Positions 7,590-17,834 of a stretch of DNA of 46,965 nucleotides are shown here, in pieces (the first letter of the stretch is position 1; every line of letters starts with the position of its first letter). The position numbers and the translations under genes were made by a program. The DNA is taken from positions 1 to 46,965 of the forward strand of contig JADYYS010000017.1 of NCBI GenBank assembly GCA_020853525.1. The letters run 5' to 3'. The notes below the pieces were generated by a model. The model did not search any database, had not been told where the DNA came from, and saw only the letters and a program-made list of their open reading frames with translations. This DNA is from Ardenticatenales bacterium. GTDB lineage: Bacteria > Chloroflexota > Anaerolineae > Epilineales > Epilineaceae.

Positions 7590-8735
7590 ATGCACGACCT
7601 GTCGCATGAGGAGATCCTGCGCTACAGCCGACACCTGATCATGCCCGAGGTCGGCCTGGCCGGGCAGCTCGCGCTCAAGCGCGCCAAGGTGCTGCTCGTG
7701 GGAGCCGGCGGCCTCGGTTCGCCGCTGGCGATGTACCTGGCTGCGGCAGGGGTCGGGACGATCGGCATCGTCGAGTGCGACACGGTCGACGTCACGAACC
7801 TGCAGCGCCAGGTGATCCACGGCACGGACGACATCGGCCGGAGCAAGCTGTCGAGCGCGACGGCGGCGGTCCGCGCGATCAACCCGCACGTGACCGTCGT
7901 GGGCCACGAGACGCTGCTGTCGAGCGCGAACGCGCTGGACATCCTCAGCCGTTACGACATCGTCGTCGACGGCACCGACAACTTCCCGACGCGCTACCTG
8001 GTCAACGACGCCTGCGTGCTCCTGGGCAAGCCGAACATCTACGGTTCGATCTTCCGCTTCGACGGCCAGGCGACGGTCTTCTCGCACGGCGACGGGCCGT
8101 GCTATCGGTGCCTCTACCCCGAGCCGCCGCCGCCGGGCATGGTGCCGAGCTGCGCGGAGGGTGGCGTGCTGGGCGTGCTGCCGGGCGTGATCGGCCTCAT
8201 CCAGGCGACCGAGACCGTGAAGCTCATCCTCGGCCGGGGCGAGCCGCTCGCCGGCCGGTTGCTCCTGTACGACGCGCTGGACATGCGCTTCCGGGAGATC
8301 AAGATCCGCCGCGATCCGCTCTGCCCGGTCTGCGGCGACGAGCCGACCGTCCGCGCGCTGATCGACTACTACGCCTTCTGCGGTGTCCCCGGCCACGGCG
8401 TGAACCACGCCGCGTTCGACGACGAGATCGCGCCGGCGGAGCTCGATGCCAAGCTGCGCTCCGGTGAACGGTTCGTCCTCATCGACGTGCGCGAGCCGCA
8501 CGAGCACGAGATCAACCGCATCCAGGGCGCCCGCCTGATCCCGCTGCGCGACCTGCCTGCCCGGGTGCACCAGTTGGATTCGGCCGACGAGATCGTCGTC
8601 CACTGCCTGATGGGCGCGCGGAGCGCCGAGGCGTGCCAGTTCCTGCGGACGGCGGGGTTCGGCAAGGTGCGGAATCTGCGGGGGGGGATTCGGGCGTGGA
8701 TCGAGGACGTGGATGGGGGGATGGCGCAGTATTAG
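7590..8735 (+). CDS. moeB: E1-like adenylyltransferase with C-terminal rhodanese (MoeB/ThiF)
   Basis: This 381-residue protein adenylates the C-terminal Gly-Gly of a ubiquitin-like sulfur carrier and probably supplies its sulfur. The nucleotide-binding GAGGLGSP begins near residue 36. CYRC and CPVC form the structural zinc site, and GVLGVLPGVIG is the usual ThiF/MoeB core. A rhodanese domain follows from about residue 290, with LIDVREPHEHEI and the active-site loop HCLMGARSAEA, whose Cys can carry a persulfide. The combination is that of MoeZ/MOCS3-type proteins, serving molybdopterin, thiamine, cysteine or tRNA thiolation. The start is two bases after the htpG stop. A Gly-Gly carrier gene lies just beyond, on the opposite strand. 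Confidence 0.93.
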   Translation: MHDLSHEEILRYSRHLIMPEVGLAGQLALKRAKVLLVGAGGLGSPLAMYLAAAGVGTIGIVECDTVDVTNLQRQVIHGTDDIGRSKLSSATAAVRAINPHVTVVGHETLLSSANALDILSRYDIVVDGTDNFPTRYLVNDACVLLGKPNIYGSIFRFDGQATVFSHGDGPCYRCLYPEPPPPGMVPSCAEGGVLGVLPGVIGLIQATETVKLILGRGEPLAGRLLLYDALDMRFREIKIRRDPLCPVCGDEPTVRALIDYYAFCGVPGHGVNHAAFDDEIAPAELDAKLRSGERFVLIDVREPHEHEINRIQGARLIPLRDLPARVHQLDSADEIVVHCLMGARSAEACQFLRTAGFGKVRNLRGGIRAWIEDVDGGMAQY

Positions 8736-8765
8736 GGGGGCCAGGTCAGCACGTCACCTCTCCCC

Positions 8766-9077
8766 CTACCCCCCCGCGATCGCCCCCACCACCAGAAACG
8801 GCTCGTCCCCCGCCGCAACCGCCGCCGGCAGCACCGCGTCCGGCGGCTCGAACGAGATGTCCTCGCCGCAGGCGAAGAACCGGAGGAACGCCCGGCGCTC
8901 CTTCGTGTGGTGGTCCCGGATCGTGCCGCGCAGGACCGGGTAGCGCGCCTCGAGGGCGTCGAGCACGGCTTGCGTCGTCGCGCGCTCGGCGCCCTCGACT
9001 TCGACCTCGACCTCGGCGCCGACGCGCGCGAGGTTGCGCAGGTGGTAGGGCAGGACGACGCGGATCTTGCGCAGCAT
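8766..9077 (-). CDS. MoaD/ThiS-family ubiquitin-like protein
   Basis: A 103-residue beta-grasp protein that opens with [13 protein letters not shown] and ends exactly in VVGAIAGG. The terminal Gly-Gly is the signature of sulfur carriers and prokaryotic ubiquitin-like modifiers, which are adenylated and then thiocarboxylated by E1-like enzymes. The ATG at 9077 lies 34 bases after the stop of the BNR-repeat gene, so both are likely co-transcribed. The E1-like gene converges on it from the other side, leaving 30 bases between stops. It is slightly longer than MoaD (about 80 residues), with an extra helix-turn region containing [15 protein letters not shown]. Which pathway it serves cannot be told from sequence. 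Confidence 0.85.
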   Translation of the reverse strand: MLRKIRVVLPYHLRNLARVGAEVEVEVEGAERATTQAVLDALEARYPVLRGTIRDHHTKERRAFLRFFACGEDISFEPPDAVLPAAVAAGDEPFLVVGAIAGG

Positions 9078-9111
9078 CACGCTCGGATCCACTTTCGCTT
9101 CCACGTTCGGA

Positions 9112-10227
9112 TCACGCGAGCGTCTGGACTTCGACGGACAGGACGGCCGGGAAGTGCTCGCCGATGGCGCTCCAGTTGTCGCCCGAGTCCGGCGAGACGT
9201 AGACCTGGCCACCGGTCGTGCCGAAGTAGATCCCGCAATCGTCCAGCGTGTCGATCGCCATCGCCTCGCGCAGGACGTTCACGTAGCAGTCTTGCTGCGG
9301 CAGGCCGTTCGTCAATGCTTCCCAGTCCTCGCCGCCCTTGCGGCTGCGGTAGACGCGCAGCTTGCCGTCCGGCACGTAGTGCTCCGAGTCGCTCTTGATC
9401 GGCACCACATAGATCGTTTCGGGCTCGTGGGCGTGGACGGCGATCGGGAAGCCGAAGTCGCTGGGGAGCGCGCCGCTGACCTCGCGCCAGTTGTCGCCGG
9501 CGTCGTCCGAGCGCATGACGTCCCAGTGCTTTTGCATGAAGAGCGTGGCCGGGCGCGACGGGTGGAAGGCGATCCGGTGCACGCAGTGGCCGACCTCGGC
9601 GTCCGGCACGGGCATGAAGTTCGAGATCAGGCCCTTGTTGATCGGCTTCCAAGTGGCCCCGCCGTCGTCCGTCCGGAAGCTGCCGGCGGCCGAGATGGCC
9701 ACGAACATGCGGTTGGGGTTCGTCGGGTCGAGCAGGATCGTATGGAGGCACATCCCGCCCGCGCCCGGCATCCAGTCCTTGCCCGACGCGTGCTCACGAA
9801 GCCCGGCGACCTCGTTCCACGTCGTCCCGCCATCCGTCGACTTGAACAGCGCGGCGTCCTCGACGCCGGCCAGCACGGTGTCGCGGTCCGTCAGCGACGG
9901 CTCGAAGTGCCAGACGCGCTTGAACTCCCACGGGTGGGGCGTGCCGTCGTACCACTGGTGCGTGCCGGGCATGCTGGCGTAGCCGAACTCGTTGCCGACC
10001 GGCGCCCACGTCGTGCCGCCGTCGTCGGAGCGCTGGATGACCTGCCCGAACCAGCTGCTCGATTGCGACGCGTACAGGCGGTTCGGATCGACCGGCGAGC
10101 CCTTGACGTGGTAGATCTCCCAGCCGCCGAAGTGCGGGCCGTCGATCTTCCAGTTCCGGCGCTGGCCGTCGGACGTGCAGATGAAGGCACCCTTCTTGGT
10201 GCCGACCAGGACGCGGACGCTGCTCAT
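9112..10227 (-). CDS. BNR/Asp-box beta-propeller protein
   Basis: This 371-residue protein is built of Asp-box repeats. [36 protein letters not shown] and SPDSGDNW recur every 45-70 residues, indicating a six- or seven-bladed sialidase/sortilin-like propeller. No signal peptide is visible: the start is [15 protein letters not shown], so a cytoplasmic location is likely. Annotation pipelines often call such proteins glycosyl hydrolase or exo-alpha-sialidase, but I see no sialidase catalytic set, and a binding or scaffold role is as likely. The ATG at 10227 fits the first strand of the propeller better than the upstream in-frame start at 10263. It is paired with the Gly-Gly carrier gene downstream. 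Confidence 0.82.
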   Translation of the reverse strand: MSSVRVLVGTKKGAFICTSDGQRRNWKIDGPHFGGWEIYHVKGSPVDPNRLYASQSSSWFGQVIQRSDDGGTTWAPVGNEFGYASMPGTHQWYDGTPHPWEFKRVWHFEPSLTDRDTVLAGVEDAALFKSTDGGTTWNEVAGLREHASGKDWMPGAGGMCLHTILLDPTNPNRMFVAISAAGSFRTDDGGATWKPINKGLISNFMPVPDAEVGHCVHRIAFHPSRPATLFMQKHWDVMRSDDAGDNWREVSGALPSDFGFPIAVHAHEPETIYVVPIKSDSEHYVPDGKLRVYRSRKGGEDWEALTNGLPQQDCYVNVLREAMAIDTLDDCGIYFGTTGGQVYVSPDSGDNWSAIGEHFPAVLSVEVQTLA

Positions 10228-10361
10228 GACGGATCCCTCTCCCGTGTCATGGAATCGAATCAACGCAATCGAAGGCGATGGACGGCGATGGCGAACGGAT
10301 GTTCGACACGGCGCGCACCAGGATAAGGCGTCTCGCCCGCCGTGTCAATGCCCGAATCGCA

Positions 10362-11249
10362 TCAATGCCCACGTCGCCGCGCGACCCACCGCCCGACCCA
10401 CCGCCCGACCGCCGCCGACCACCGCACGGTCCGCGTCGAGCGCAGCGCGTCGAGGTCGCGCCGAACCGCAACCGTCGCAGCTCGCGCCGTGTCGCGCTCG
10501 GCGGCGACCTGGCGCAGCGTAGAAAGCTCCGCGTCGCGGTCGGCGAGAATGCGCTCGATGTCGGCCGCGACGACGCGCAGCGCCGCATTCGCCTCGCGCA
10601 GCTGATGGTTCGCATCGGCCAGCTGCCACAGCCGCCTCTCGTACGCGGCCACGACGCCGACGAGCGGGCCGTCGACCTTGCGGAAGCGGGCGGCCCAGGG
10701 CGTGAGGAACGTGGCGTCGAAGTCGGCGTCGCGGTAGAAGCCGCGGCGGGCGAAGGCAGCGGCCCACGCCTCGGGCGGCTGGACGTTCACGTGCGTCGGT
10801 TCGACGTGGTCGGTGGGGGACGACGAGAACAGGATGTTGTCGGCTGCGGCGGTCATCGCGTCGATCGCCCGATCGGCCGCATCCGGCGGCATGTGCTCGA
10901 GGACCTCGATGCATGTCACGACGTCGTAGCGGCCCGGCAGCGGGTCGGCGGCGCTGGCGACGGCGACGAACGGTGCGACGTCGGGATGGGCCTGCTGAAT
11001 CGCGTACTCGGACAGGTCGATCCCGCGCGCATCGACGCCGCGTTCCCGGAGCGCCTCGACGAGGAAGCCCATCGCGCAGCCGACGTCCATGGAAGTGCGC
11101 GGGGCGAGGTCGGCGACGATGCGGTCGGCGACGCGGCCGAAGAACGCCAGCCAGACGTCGTCGCGGACGTAAGGGCGGCCGCAGCCGTGGGCGTAGTAGT
11201 CGGCGTCGAACGTCGGGGCGGGCTGCGTGCGGCCGGGGTCATCCATCAT
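10362..11249 (-). CDS. SAM methyltransferase with C-terminal coiled coil
   Basis: This 295-residue protein opens with FDADYYAHGCGRPY, a start common in methyltransferases of glycan and lipid clusters. Motif I follows (MDVGCAMGFLVEAL, near residue 54), then DLSEYAI and VTCIEVLEHMP. After the catalytic core, residues about 200-275 form a long heptad-rich coiled coil (RRLWQLADANHQLREANAAL). The protein ends in a basic Trp/Arg tail. Coiled-coil tails of this type are seen on enzymes acting on surface polysaccharides, which is a hint and not proof. Two adjacent start codons at 11249 and 11246 are possible. The Tex gene ends 52 bases upstream and may share its transcript. Confidence 0.8.
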   Translation of the reverse strand: MMDDPGRTQPAPTFDADYYAHGCGRPYVRDDVWLAFFGRVADRIVADLAPRTSMDVGCAMGFLVEALRERGVDARGIDLSEYAIQQAHPDVAPFVAVASAADPLPGRYDVVTCIEVLEHMPPDAADRAIDAMTAAADNILFSSSPTDHVEPTHVNVQPPEAWAAAFARRGFYRDADFDATFLTPWAARFRKVDGPLVGVVAAYERRLWQLADANHQLREANAALRVVAADIERILADRDAELSTLRQVAAERDTARAATVAVRRDLDALRSTRTVRWSAAVGRWVGRWVARRRGH

Positions 11250-11301
11250 CGCGCGGGATTATAGAACGGTGCGGAGGGCATCCTTCCCGGACACGTCACG
11301 A

Positions 11302-13518
<2,217 letters not shown>

Positions 13519-13583
13519 CGGGCGGGCGGCTCCGGTGTCGCGTGCGAATCACGAAGGGTCACGAAAGCTTAATGGGTAGCGGC

Positions 13584-13612
13584 TTGACGACCTAGAACAT
13601 GTGTTCTATGCT
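13584..13612 (+). promoter_or_regulatory. Promoter with LexA-like operator in its spacer
   Basis: TTGACG (13584-13589) and TATGCT (13607-13612) are separated by 17 bp, a good sigma-70-type promoter. Between them lies the dyad TAGAAC-ATGT-GTTCTA (13593-13608), which contains GAAC-N4-GTTC, the core of the Gram-positive-type LexA box. A repressor bound there would cover the RNA polymerase site. The transcript would begin about 80 bases before the VOC gene. The operator identity is inference, since other dimeric repressors use similar dyads. Confidence 0.6.
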
Positions 13613-13700
13613 ATCGCAATCGGTGTCCGTCAAGCGTCGATTGTACGAGCGTCGCTGCTCACCCGCACCCCTTCGTCCGAACACAAAGGAGTCCACGTAC

Positions 13701-14066
13701 GTGAACGCGATCAACTGGTTTGAGATCCCGGTCAGGGACATGCCGCGCGCCATTGCCTTCTATAGCGCCGTCCTCGACAAGCAGATCACGCCGATGAAGA
13801 TGGGCGATGTCGACTACGCCTTCCTGCCGAGCGGCGAGGGCGGCGTCGGCGGCGGGTTGACCGCCGAGCCGCAGTGCGAGCCGGCGGGTGCGAAGGGCGT
13901 CGTCATCTATCTCAACGGGGGTGATGATCTGTCCGTCCCGCTCGGGCGTGTCGCGACGGCCGGCGGCTCGGTGACCCAGGAGAAGATGTCGATCGGCGAG
14001 AACGGTCACATCGGCTTCTTCATGGACACCGAGGGCAACCACGTCGGGCTGCACTCGATGGGGTAG
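13701..14066 (+). CDS. VOC (glyoxalase/bleomycin-resistance) family protein
   Basis: A 121-residue protein with paired beta-alpha-beta-beta-beta modules of the vicinal oxygen chelate fold. NWFEIPVRDMPRAIAFYSAVL opens module one and GGDDLSVPLGRVATAGG opens module two. ENGHIGFFMDTEGNHVGLHS closes it with the usual Glu/His metal-ligand region. Members may be dioxygenases, glyoxalases or binding proteins, and the substrate is unknown. I chose the GTG at 13701 because AAAGGAG stands nine bases upstream and the domain starts immediately; an upstream in-frame ATG at 13608 would add a basic, non-conserved leader. The gene sits alone behind the LexA-like promoter, so damage or stress induction is possible. 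Confidence 0.88.
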   Translation: MNAINWFEIPVRDMPRAIAFYSAVLDKQITPMKMGDVDYAFLPSGEGGVGGGLTAEPQCEPAGAKGVVIYLNGGDDLSVPLGRVATAGGSVTQEKMSIGENGHIGFFMDTEGNHVGLHSMG

Positions 14067-14104
14067 GCGAATCGTCGCAGATCGCGCGGTCGTTCGGCCT
14101 GCGG

Positions 14105-14160
14105 CCCTCACCCCCCGACCCCCTCCCCCAAGCTTGGGGGAGGGGGTCGGGGGGTGAGGG
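14105..14160. repeat. 56-bp perfect palindrome, G4-prone
   Basis: The two 28-base arms (14105-14132 and 14133-14160) are exact inverse complements with no loop, centred on AAGCTT. The right arm has G-runs of 5, 5, 6 and 3 separated by one to three bases, which fits a G-quadruplex motif on the plus strand. Palindromes of this kind usually belong to dispersed repeat families; it also lies where the VOC transcript should end and could act as a terminator. Only this copy is present in the window. Confidence 0.85.
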
Positions 14161-14474
14161 AGCGGCTCGGCAAATTGGGGGCACCTTCCGGACGCTTCGG
14201 GTGTCCTAATGTCCAACCAAGGTCGGCGTGGTGTTCTAGTAGGCATCCACGGTTTGGTTTGGTGATTTGGATTGGCGGCGACCGCCGCGGCTGGGGGACC
14301 GGCCGCGGCGGTTGCTGCGTTTGGGGCGCGCTGCGGATCCTCAGGAGACTGACTCAACCGCAAGTCCACTGGTCCGGATCGTTGTGCCCTGATATGCTCG
14401 ACGGACTTGTACCGCGGGCCACGACACAGTTGTTCGACTGGCTTCGCGCCGATTCCCCGTGAAGGATCGTGACG
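14161..14474. other. Gap before mrr: hairpin and candidate promoter
   Basis: No convincing gene is seen here. A 102-codon reading frame at 14154-14462 starts inside the palindrome and has composition unlike the neighbours. The stretch contains an 11-bp perfect stem (14281-14291 against 14302-14312, 10-base loop), a G/T-rich run near 14250-14275, and TGATATGCT at 14390-14398, an extended -10 promoter 76 bases before the mrr start. A small structured RNA is possible but unsupported by any known family. Confidence 0.4.
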
Positions 14475-15392
14475 ATGGCCGTGCCGGAGTTCTACTACTT
14501 CCTCCGTCCAGCACTCGAGGCCACCGCAACGAAGGATGGCATCCACTGGACTGAGGTCGCCGACGTCGCGGCTGACCGACTGCACCTCTCTCCCGATGAT
14601 CGTAGTGAGATGATCCCGGGCGGAACCCGATCGCGGTGGCACGATCGAACGCACTGGGCACTCACGTACTTGCGAGCGGCCAAGCTCGTGGAAAAGGCTG
14701 GCAGGGGGCTGAGTCGCATCACACCCCGCGGGCGCGACTACCTTTTGCGAGCGCCCGCGATCATCAAACCCCAGGATCTGCGTGAGTTCCAGGAGTTCGT
14801 GGACTTCCACCGGCGGGACCGAGCCAGCGAGCCAAAGGCATTGCAGGCCGGCGCGGAGTTGGAGATCAAGACGCCGCAGGAAGCCCTCCGCGATGCCTAC
14901 GTTCAACTTCGGTCGGCGCTGGCCGACGAAGTCCTTGATCGGGTGAAGGCGGTCACCCCGGCGCGATTCGAGACGATGATCGTCCAGCTGATGCTCCAGC
15001 TCGGTTACGGAGGATCGTTCGAGGATGCCGGGATGTCGGTCGGCCGAAGTGGCGACGAGGGCATCGATGGGATCATCAAGCAGGACCGACTGGGACTGGA
15101 CAACATCTATCTTCAAGCGAAGCGTTGGGGCGATAGTACGGTCGGCAGGAAAGAGATCCAGGCGTTTGTCGGCGCGCTGTCCGGACGGGGTGCATCGAAA
15201 GGCGTGTTCATCACCACGTCCACGTTCAGCCGCGAGGCGCGCGACTATGCCAAGGCGCTTCAGACGCCAACCCTCTCCCTCATCGACGGAATCGAACTCG
15301 CGCGACTGATGATCAACGTTGATCTGGGCGTGTCGTTGGAAGAGCGCTTCGACGTGAAGCGCATCGACTCGGATTTCTTCGTCGAGTCGTAG
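14475..15392 (+). CDS. mrr: Mrr-type restriction endonuclease
   Basis: This 305-residue protein has the two-part build of Mrr, a modification-dependent (type IV) nuclease. An N-terminal winged-helix region runs through about residue 100 (RSRWHDRTHWALTYLRAAKLVE). The C-terminal PD-(D/E)xK domain contains ARFETMIVQLMLQLGYGG, SGDEGIDGII with the metal-binding Asp198, and YLQAKRW with Gln214 and Lys216. The Q-x-K form is normal for Mrr. ATG 14475 has GAAGGA eight bases upstream; the GTG at 14469 is too close to it. No methylase or specificity subunit adjoins, as expected for a stand-alone enzyme. Codon use is less GC-rich than in the flanking genes, which suggests acquisition by transfer. Confidence 0.9.
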   Translation: MAVPEFYYFLRPALEATATKDGIHWTEVADVAADRLHLSPDDRSEMIPGGTRSRWHDRTHWALTYLRAAKLVEKAGRGLSRITPRGRDYLLRAPAIIKPQDLREFQEFVDFHRRDRASEPKALQAGAELEIKTPQEALRDAYVQLRSALADEVLDRVKAVTPARFETMIVQLMLQLGYGGSFEDAGMSVGRSGDEGIDGIIKQDRLGLDNIYLQAKRWGDSTVGRKEIQAFVGALSGRGASKGVFITTSTFSREARDYAKALQTPTLSLIDGIELARLMINVDLGVSLEERFDVKRIDSDFFVES

Positions 15393-15422
15393 TTACACCC
15401 ACCGTTGACAGATGATGTCCAT

Positions 15423-15439
15423 GAGTTCACCGTCAATTG
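15423..15439. repeat. 17-bp direct repeat, left copy flanking hicBA
   Basis: This copy matches 15952-15968 at 16 of 17 positions in the same orientation. It overlaps the last codon and stop of hicA. The pair brackets the toxin-antitoxin module exactly and is 529 bases apart, so it may mark a recombination event, duplicated target or attachment site. Confidence 0.7.
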
Positions 15440-15645
15440 GCGGAAAAGGCCTGCCAGTCCAAACCGAGCTGCCGAACGACCGCACGGATTGTGCCCAGTT
15501 TCAGGTCCTTCGAGCCCCAGTCTGGAACCGATGCCACCCGGTCAGTGGCGGGACTGAACCACTTGCGATGCGAACCACCACCGCGCCGAGGCAGTTCGCG
15601 GCAACCGAGTGCTTCGAGGCGACGTGCGGCTTCCCGGTACTTCAT
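15433..15645 (-). CDS. hicA: HicA-family mRNA interferase toxin
   Basis: A 70-residue double-stranded-RNA-binding-fold toxin. HicA cuts mRNA and tmRNA, using a histidine in the motif seen here as GGGSHRKW (His26). The start MKYREAARRLEALGC is typical of the family. The ATG overlaps the hicB stop by four bases (ATGA), giving tight coupling, so the antitoxin is made first. The more common order in this family is toxin first. The final codons coincide with one copy of a flanking direct repeat. Confidence 0.88.
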   Translation of the reverse strand: MKYREAARRLEALGCRELPRRGGGSHRKWFSPATDRVASVPDWGSKDLKLGTIRAVVRQLGLDWQAFSAN

Positions 15646-15893
15646 GCGACCAGGACAACGGTCTCCAGCCAAATGGGCGCGTCAGGCGCAACGCGCTGCA
15701 AGGCCGGCGGCAAGGGACGATCGAGGTCCTGATACGCCTCGAAGATCGCCGTCAGCGCATCCGTTGCATTGGCCATTGCCTCGGCAAGCGTGTCGCCCTC
15801 AGTGACCAATTCCGGCACGATCGGACAGGTCACCGTGTAACCGCCTTCGGGCTGCGGTTCGAGGATGAGGGGCAGTTTGTAGACGGCATCCAT
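15642..15893 (-). CDS. hicB: HicB-family antitoxin (short form)
   Basis: This 83-residue partner of HicA has the degenerate RNase H-like HicB fold. YKLPLILEPQPEGGYTVTCP and VPELVTEGDTLAEAMANA are the family hallmarks. It ends soon after the fold (PDAPIWLETVVLVA) and has no C-terminal ribbon-helix-helix or HTH DNA-binding domain, so it probably neutralises the toxin without strong autorepression of its own. The ATG at 15893 starts directly at the domain. A TTG-initiated extension to 15965 would be out of family. Confidence 0.87.
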   Translation of the reverse strand: MDAVYKLPLILEPQPEGGYTVTCPIVPELVTEGDTLAEAMANATDALTAIFEAYQDLDRPLPPALQRVAPDAPIWLETVVLVA

Positions 15894-15951
15894 GTGCTGG
15901 CCTCCGGGAGGACCCAACCTGACCAAGACCTGAGGGCTACGGCTGTGGGTC

Positions 15952-15968
15952 GAGTTCACGGTCAATTG
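15952..15968. repeat. 17-bp direct repeat, right copy flanking hicBA
   Basis: Same orientation and sequence as 15423-15439, apart from one C/G difference at the ninth base. It lies upstream of hicB and includes a TACAAT-like hexamer on the minus strand at its edge (15965-15970), which could be the hicBA -10 box. Confidence 0.7.
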
Positions 15969-15998
15969 TAGCGTCGCCCATCGCCGTGGGCTCGCTCG

Positions 15999-17834
15999 TC
16001 ACTCGGGCGCGCCCTTCGCCCCCTGCCACAACCCCCGAAACACCTCGCTCGTCTCCAACAGCGACTCGACGGTACCGACGGCCACAACCCGCCCCCCGTC
16101 CATCACGACCACCCGGTCCGCCCGCCCCAGCGCCGCCCGCCGGTTCGCCACCGCCAGCACGGTGCGGCCGGGGATCGCGAAGAGGCGGTCCCACAGGCGC
16201 GCCTCGGTCTCGACGTCGAGGGCGCTCGAGAGGTCGTCGAACACCAGGAGGCTTGGCTCCCGGATCAGCATCCGCGCCGCCGCCGCGCGCTGCGCCTGGC
16301 CGCCGGACAGACGCGTGCCGCGCGGCCCGAGGCGCGTGGCGAGGCCGTCGGGCATCGCGGCGACGTCGGCGTCGAAGACGGCGCGACGCAGGGCGGTGGC
16401 GACCGCCGTATCGTCCCGATCGAGTCCGAGGAGGAGGTTGTCGCGCAGCGGGTCGGAGAACAGGCGGGGCGCCTGGGGCGTGTAGGCGGCGCGCGGCGGG
16501 ACGAACCAGGCGGCCGGGTCATCGACGGTCCGGCCGTTCCAACGAATCGTCCCGGCGTCGGAGGGCAGCAGGCCGAGGAGGACGCGCAGGAGCGTCGTCT
16601 TGCCGGCGCCGACCGGGCCGGTGATCACCGTGACCGTGCCGCCGGCGATGTCGAGGTCGACGTCCTCGATGCCGCGCGCGCCGTCCGGCCAGCGCATCGT
16701 CAGGCCGCGGGCGGTGAGCGACGACAGGACGTCGCCGGGCGCGCGCGCCGGCTGCGGGACGGGCGGCAGATCGCCCCAGAGGTGGACGGGGCGGTGGCGG
16801 ACGAGGACGCGCTCGGGCACCGGATCGTCGACGAGCTCGGCCAGGCGCTTCAGCGAGACGTCCGTCTGGCGAAAGTTCGTCAGGTACTGGCCGAACATGC
16901 TCGTGATGACGGTCACCCACTCCAGGTAGGAGACGAACAACGCGAAGTCGCCGACGGCGAAGGCGCCCGGGTCGGTCCGCAGGCGCAGCGCGAGGAGGAC
17001 GAGCAGCAGGCCGATGCCGATCGTGCTGAGGTTGTAGGTCAGGGCTTCGATGAAGCGCGACAGAGCCGCGTCGCGCAGCACGGCCCGGCGGCGGCGGGCG
17101 TTCAGCTCGCGGAAGTGGTCGATCACGCGCCCCTCGGCGCCGGCCACCTTCACGGCCAGCACCGCGCCGACGATCTCGCCGATGTGCCCCGTCACCGCCC
17201 CCTCGCTCTCCCGACTGGCCAGCCGCAGCCGCCGGATCCGCCCGGCCAGCACGTTGACGATCGTCACGGTGGCGATGATCGGCCCGAACACGGCCAGCGT
17301 CAGCCGCGGGTCGACGCGCCAGAGCACGGTCAGCGCTGTCCCGACGGCGAGCGCTTGGCCGATGGGATCGAGCGTCCAACTCAGGAAGTTCGGCACGGCT
17401 TCGACGTCGCCGCGCAGCCGGCTGATCGCCTCGCCGGTCGACGACGGCAGTGGGCGGGCGCCGGGCCGGTCGAGGATGTGCTCGAGCAGGTTGGCCCGCA
17501 GGAGCGTCCGGATCACCTGCTGCAGGGATTGCTCGGCCGCGACGGCGCCGAGGAGGGACGTGAAGCGCATTGCGCCGATGCCGGCGATGCCGGCGACGAG
17601 CCACAGGAGCGCGGTCTGGTCGGCGGCGGCGGTCGCGACAGCGGAGATCGCGGCGGCAGAGGTCGCGTCGGCTGAACCTGGCGCATCCACCGACAGGCGG
17701 TCGAAGATCGCCTTGACGACGAGGCCGGGCAGGAGGGGCACGAGGTAGAACATCACGCTCGCCAGCAGGCCGCTCGCCGCGTACAGCGGCCAGGCGTAGC
17801 GGGCGAGGCGGGCGAGGGTGCGCCAGAACTTCAT
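15999..17834 (-). CDS. ABC exporter half-transporter, degenerate ATPase partner
   Basis: This 611-residue protein has an N-terminal six-helix exporter domain (to about residue 330) and a C-terminal nucleotide-binding domain. Walker A is GPVGAGKTT and the signature is the canonical LSGGQAQR. Walker B reads LLVFDDLSSALD, with Asp where the catalytic Glu normally follows, and the switch His is replaced (VANRRA instead of VAHRL). It therefore contributes a good signature loop but a weak catalytic site. This is the typical pattern of one half of a heterodimeric exporter. Its ATG overlaps the stop of the partner gene by four bases. The substrate (drug, lipid or peptide) is unknown. Confidence 0.93.
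   Translation of the reverse strand: MKFWRTLARLARYAWPLYAASGLLASVMFYLVPLLPGLVVKAIFDRLSVDAPGSADATSAAAISAVATAAADQTALLWLVAGIAGIGAMRFTSLLGAVAAEQSLQQVIRTLLRANLLEHILDRPGARPLPSSTGEAISRLRGDVEAVPNFLSWTLDPIGQALAVGTALTVLWRVDPRLTLAVFGPIIATVTIVNVLAGRIRRLRLASRESEGAVTGHIGEIVGAVLAVKVAGAEGRVIDHFRELNARRRRAVLRDAALSRFIEALTYNLSTIGIGLLLVLLALRLRTDPGAFAVGDFALFVSYLEWVTVITSMFGQYLTNFRQTDVSLKRLAELVDDPVPERVLVRHRPVHLWGDLPPVPQPARAPGDVLSSLTARGLTMRWPDGARGIEDVDLDIAGGTVTVITGPVGAGKTTLLRVLLGLLPSDAGTIRWNGRTVDDPAAWFVPPRAAYTPQAPRLFSDPLRDNLLLGLDRDDTAVATALRRAVFDADVAAMPDGLATRLGPRGTRLSGGQAQRAAAARMLIREPSLLVFDDLSSALDVETEARLWDRLFAIPGRTVLAVANRRAALGRADRVVVMDGGRVVAVGTVESLLETSEVFRGLWQGAKGAPE

Noticed and set aside
9112-10227. A true sialidase
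   Set aside because: Asp-box repeats are clear but the Arg triad and Tyr/Glu pair of sialidases are not apparent and there is no signal peptide.
14154-14462. 102-codon frame between the palindrome and mrr
   Set aside because: It starts inside the palindrome, has no ribosome-binding site, is Trp/Gly/Cys-rich and shows no family features.
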